NCBI GenBank assembly: GCA_033439265.1
Contig: JAVTVX010000030.1
Coordinates: 5,024,501 to 5,088,500 of the forward strand
Source of the DNA: Dillenia suffruticosa
Lineage: Eukaryota; Streptophyta; Magnoliopsida; Dilleniales; Dilleniaceae
DNA: 64,000 nt
Direction of reading: 5' to 3'
The notes beneath the pieces were generated by a model, which ran no database searches, was not told the DNA's origin, and saw only the letters and a program-made list of their open reading frames with translations. Positions 61,805 through 64,000 of this stretch are shown in pieces; the stretch's first letter is position 1; each line of letters opens with the position of its first letter. The translations under genes and the position numbers were made by a program.

Positions 61805-61860
61805 GCTTGAAAGAGAGAGAGGAAGAGAGAGAGAGAGAAGAGAAAGATAAGGATACCGAT
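61805..61860 (-). promoter_or_regulatory. CT-rich 5' leader of the DUF4079 gene
   Basis: On the gene strand the 50 bp before ATG are almost pure C/T (CTTCTCTCTCTCTCTC...), typical of leaders of plant nuclear genes for plastid proteins. The transcription start was not determined. Confidence 0.
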
Positions 61861-63440
61861 GTTTTTCGCTAGGACAGTCCTAGGCCACCAATTTGCTATG
61901 CTTCCTAGTCCGGCTGTACGATACGGGATGGCACCCGCCCAACTTTTTTGGGGCGGTTGACCTCTTGAGAATCTTCTCGCTTCTTCCCACGTAAGTGTGT
62001 GGTTAAAATGATTAGAAACTAAATGTCATTTCATATAACAAGAAATTTAAAAGGGTATACTTTTCACAGAACAACTAAACGATTAGAAACTAATGAAGTT
62101 CATTGAATTTTAATTTAAATAGTTGCTCCAATATATAAAATTCCTACATGAATTTCCAAAAAACGGTTAGCGTTATCTTTTTAAACTATCAGATGCCACC
62201 ATGATTTCTATGGTTGTAGTTTATATATTCAATTTAGAGTGAAATTTGTACCACTCGACAATTGTTTTTTTCTTTCTTTTTATTGTTTTTGATTTTTAAT
62301 ATTAATATCTAGAGATATATTCTGATTAATTTAATTTAAAAATTTATAGACATTTTATATAAAAAATGATTCTCCTAACATGGGTCTTTTGAATAATTTC
62401 TTTTTCGTCTTCTTCTTATTTGCTGAATGTCAATCAAGTTAACGAGATGTGAATTGGAATCTAATGTTGTTATTGATATGACAAAAATTGAGTGTCTATA
62501 CTTTTCATTATAAATATTAAAGTATGGGGCAACACTAAATGTACGAGAGAAATATAAAAGAAGATAGAAACTTCGCAGAGAGAGATTGTGGTAGAAAAAT
62601 TAGAATATGGAATTATTAAGGAGTTATTATTGAATCGTATTCAATTTTTAAAATATCATATATTTAGATACCCATATTACCCTTTTTATTTATTTTTTTT
62701 AGAAATAATATTTAACAACATTTTGATTCAAAAAACGCCGCAAGAAGATGAATTATGCTCCTTTTTTTGTTAATGTATTTTAAGTACCACGCATTGATTG
62801 TATGTAAAAATTAAAAAAAATAATTAAATGAATTTACTTAAAATTAATTAAGAGAAAAAATTTAAAATTAAATTTAAGTTGAAAAATAGAAGTTGTAGGC
62901 CGTTATTGAGATATTATTAACAAATGTTTCTTCTGTAATTATTAATAATCTACACAAAACTTTTTTACACTTCAAGATTGATTGAAGCCCTCAATGATCT
63001 TCAAGTAAAGTGATATCAATCTCCCTTTTTTTATAATAAATTTGAGTTCAAATCACACTATAAATAAAAAATAAAAAATAAAAAAAGATCAGATTGAAAC
63101 CAACACACCGGCCCAATCCTTGGGTGGGGCAAGCAAGCCTTATCCTCGTTCTTAGGTCTAGTACCAGGGTTCTTCTCCCACAAAACCACCAAAAAAATAA
63201 AAAATAAAGAAAGAAAAGTGGGGTGGTTGCTTTTATTCAGATAAGTTAGGCCGATCTGCAAAACAAGTTAGGCTTTGCGGCCATCCAAACTGATCCCCAC
63301 TTAGAATCGAAATTAGCATGGTCCTGGATCAAGCATTTTAGCCCGTTTATTCAGAAGGCCATCGGCCACTTCAAGTCCAAGATGATCCACTTTGAACAAC
63401 CAAATGGGAAGATTAATCCTTGAGTTAACGAGACTCTATT
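61861..63440. other. Intergenic DNA upstream of the DUF4079 gene
   Basis: A GC-richer stretch (61,870-61,990) probably belongs to the promoter. Beyond 62,000 the sequence is AT-rich; 63,090-63,420 is more complex but not recognised. No gene. Confidence 0.
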
Positions 63441-63464
63441 TTAGAAAGAATTTCTTTAACTAAG

Positions 63465-63672
63465 GGATAGTTGACATAGTGAGATATGATATTAAATTTT
63501 TTAATCAAATTTTCGATTTCGATTCGCGGTTTGGGTATGAAAAAACTATGTTGGGAGGGTAATCCCCTAAAATGAGTCACTGTAAGTCCCGAACCGAATT
63601 AGTTAAAATATAACTCTAGATATCGATCGGTATAGTATAAAAAAATAAAAAAAAAAATAAAAAAAAAACTTC
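63465..63672 (+). mobile_element. SINE-2-like copy, plus orientation
   Basis: Has GATATTAAATTTTTTAATCAAATTTT, CGATTTCGATTCGCGG (B-box-like), AAAAAACTATGTTGGGAGGG, GAGTCACTGTAAGTCCCGAACC and an A/TA-rich tail. It matches the minus-strand copy at 52.0-52.2 kb block by block. Flanking duplications were not identified. Confidence 0.
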
Positions 63673-63749
63673 TTTAGTTTCAGAAATTTAGGGTTCAATG
63701 GTGGCAACATAGGGTCAGCTGTACTAGATTCTTCCATGCCACGACAAAA

Positions 63750-63926
63750 CTCTTTAAATTAAGTGATCGGATACTCTATCTCTTTAATCAGAGATCTTTA
63801 GAACTTGATCCCTAAGAATGGTGAAAAAAGATTTGAGTGAATAACCCTTAAAATGGGTTTCACAGTACTTGAACCGAACTAATCAGGTAAAACCCGGATA
63901 CCAATAGTCAAAATCAAAAAAAAAAA
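63750..63926 (+). mobile_element. SINE-1 copy, near full length
   Basis: TTAAGTGATCGGATACTCTATCTC, GAACTTGATCCCTAAG, AAAAAAGATTTGAG, AAAATGGGTTTCACAGTACTTGAACCG and GGTAAAACCCGGATACC are followed by an A run. A possible 8-bp target duplication CGACAAAA lies at 63,742-63,749 and 63,939-63,946; the second copy starts 12 bp after the A run, so it is tentative. Confidence 0.
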
Positions 63927-64000
63927 AAGAAAATAGTTCGACAAAAACACCATAAAATAGAGACTCAAACTCGTAGACGGGTTTCGGTGCTCTAATGCTA

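Overview
This is a stretch of plant nuclear DNA. It holds three intron-type plant genes, all on the minus strand: a TAC1/IGT branch-angle gene, a single-exon proline-rich protein and a plastid DUF4079 membrane protein. The rest is AT-rich intergenic DNA filled with CACTA, Ty1/copia and Ty3/gypsy-type elements, tRNA-derived SINEs and long GA/CT microsatellites. Family features (TAC1 of the dicot form, introns near 100 bp) suggest a eudicot, perhaps woody; the species cannot be told from the sequence alone. Nothing bacterial, viral or organellar was recognised.

Layout. 1-3137: a long terminal repeat of gypsy style in minus orientation, cut by the window edge, with a second, plus-oriented copy at about 14.07-16.24 kb. 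3.8-17.8 kb: a nested block that may be the ruins of one large CACTA transposon. It has tandem repeats at both flanks, a decayed TNP2-type transposase at 11.5-13.17 kb, and a second CACTA left end plus an LTR copy inserted into that transposase; another transposon-like broken ORF lies at 9.08-10.6 kb. 19.3-22.5 kb: a decayed copia element on the plus strand with LTR remnants, a primer-binding site, gag knuckle, integrase and reverse transcriptase. 23-25.8 kb: mostly featureless. 25,857-27,289: the complete TAC1-like gene (five coding and UTR exons inferred, 296 aa). 27.9-29.2 kb: a tandem duplication. 31.6-32.8 kb: an unclassified element flanked by 12-bp direct repeats, with a small CACTA element carrying a perfect 3-bp target duplication inside it. 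33.2-38.5 kb: a second copia element on the minus strand, split by a CACTA element. 38.5-52.9 kb: intergenic DNA with microsatellites, SINEs and one more CACTA element. 52,944-54,275: a 443-aa proline-rich protein with its own TATA box. 56.4-57.8 kb: a CACTA element. 59,780-61,804: the DUF4079 gene (four coding exons, 273 aa), with one GC-AG intron. 63.4-63.95 kb: two SINE copies.

The genes do not form a pathway; they are independent plant loci. The most interesting structure is in the repeats. Three non-autonomous CACTA elements each carry a tRNA-like (A-box/B-box) core between their GCGACGG subterminal repeats. A SINE family has a clear 12-bp target duplication. The TAC1 gene has long CT tracts close to two splice sites.

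All exon joins come from reading splice signals and reading frame by eye. Family names rest on recognised motifs, not on database searches.
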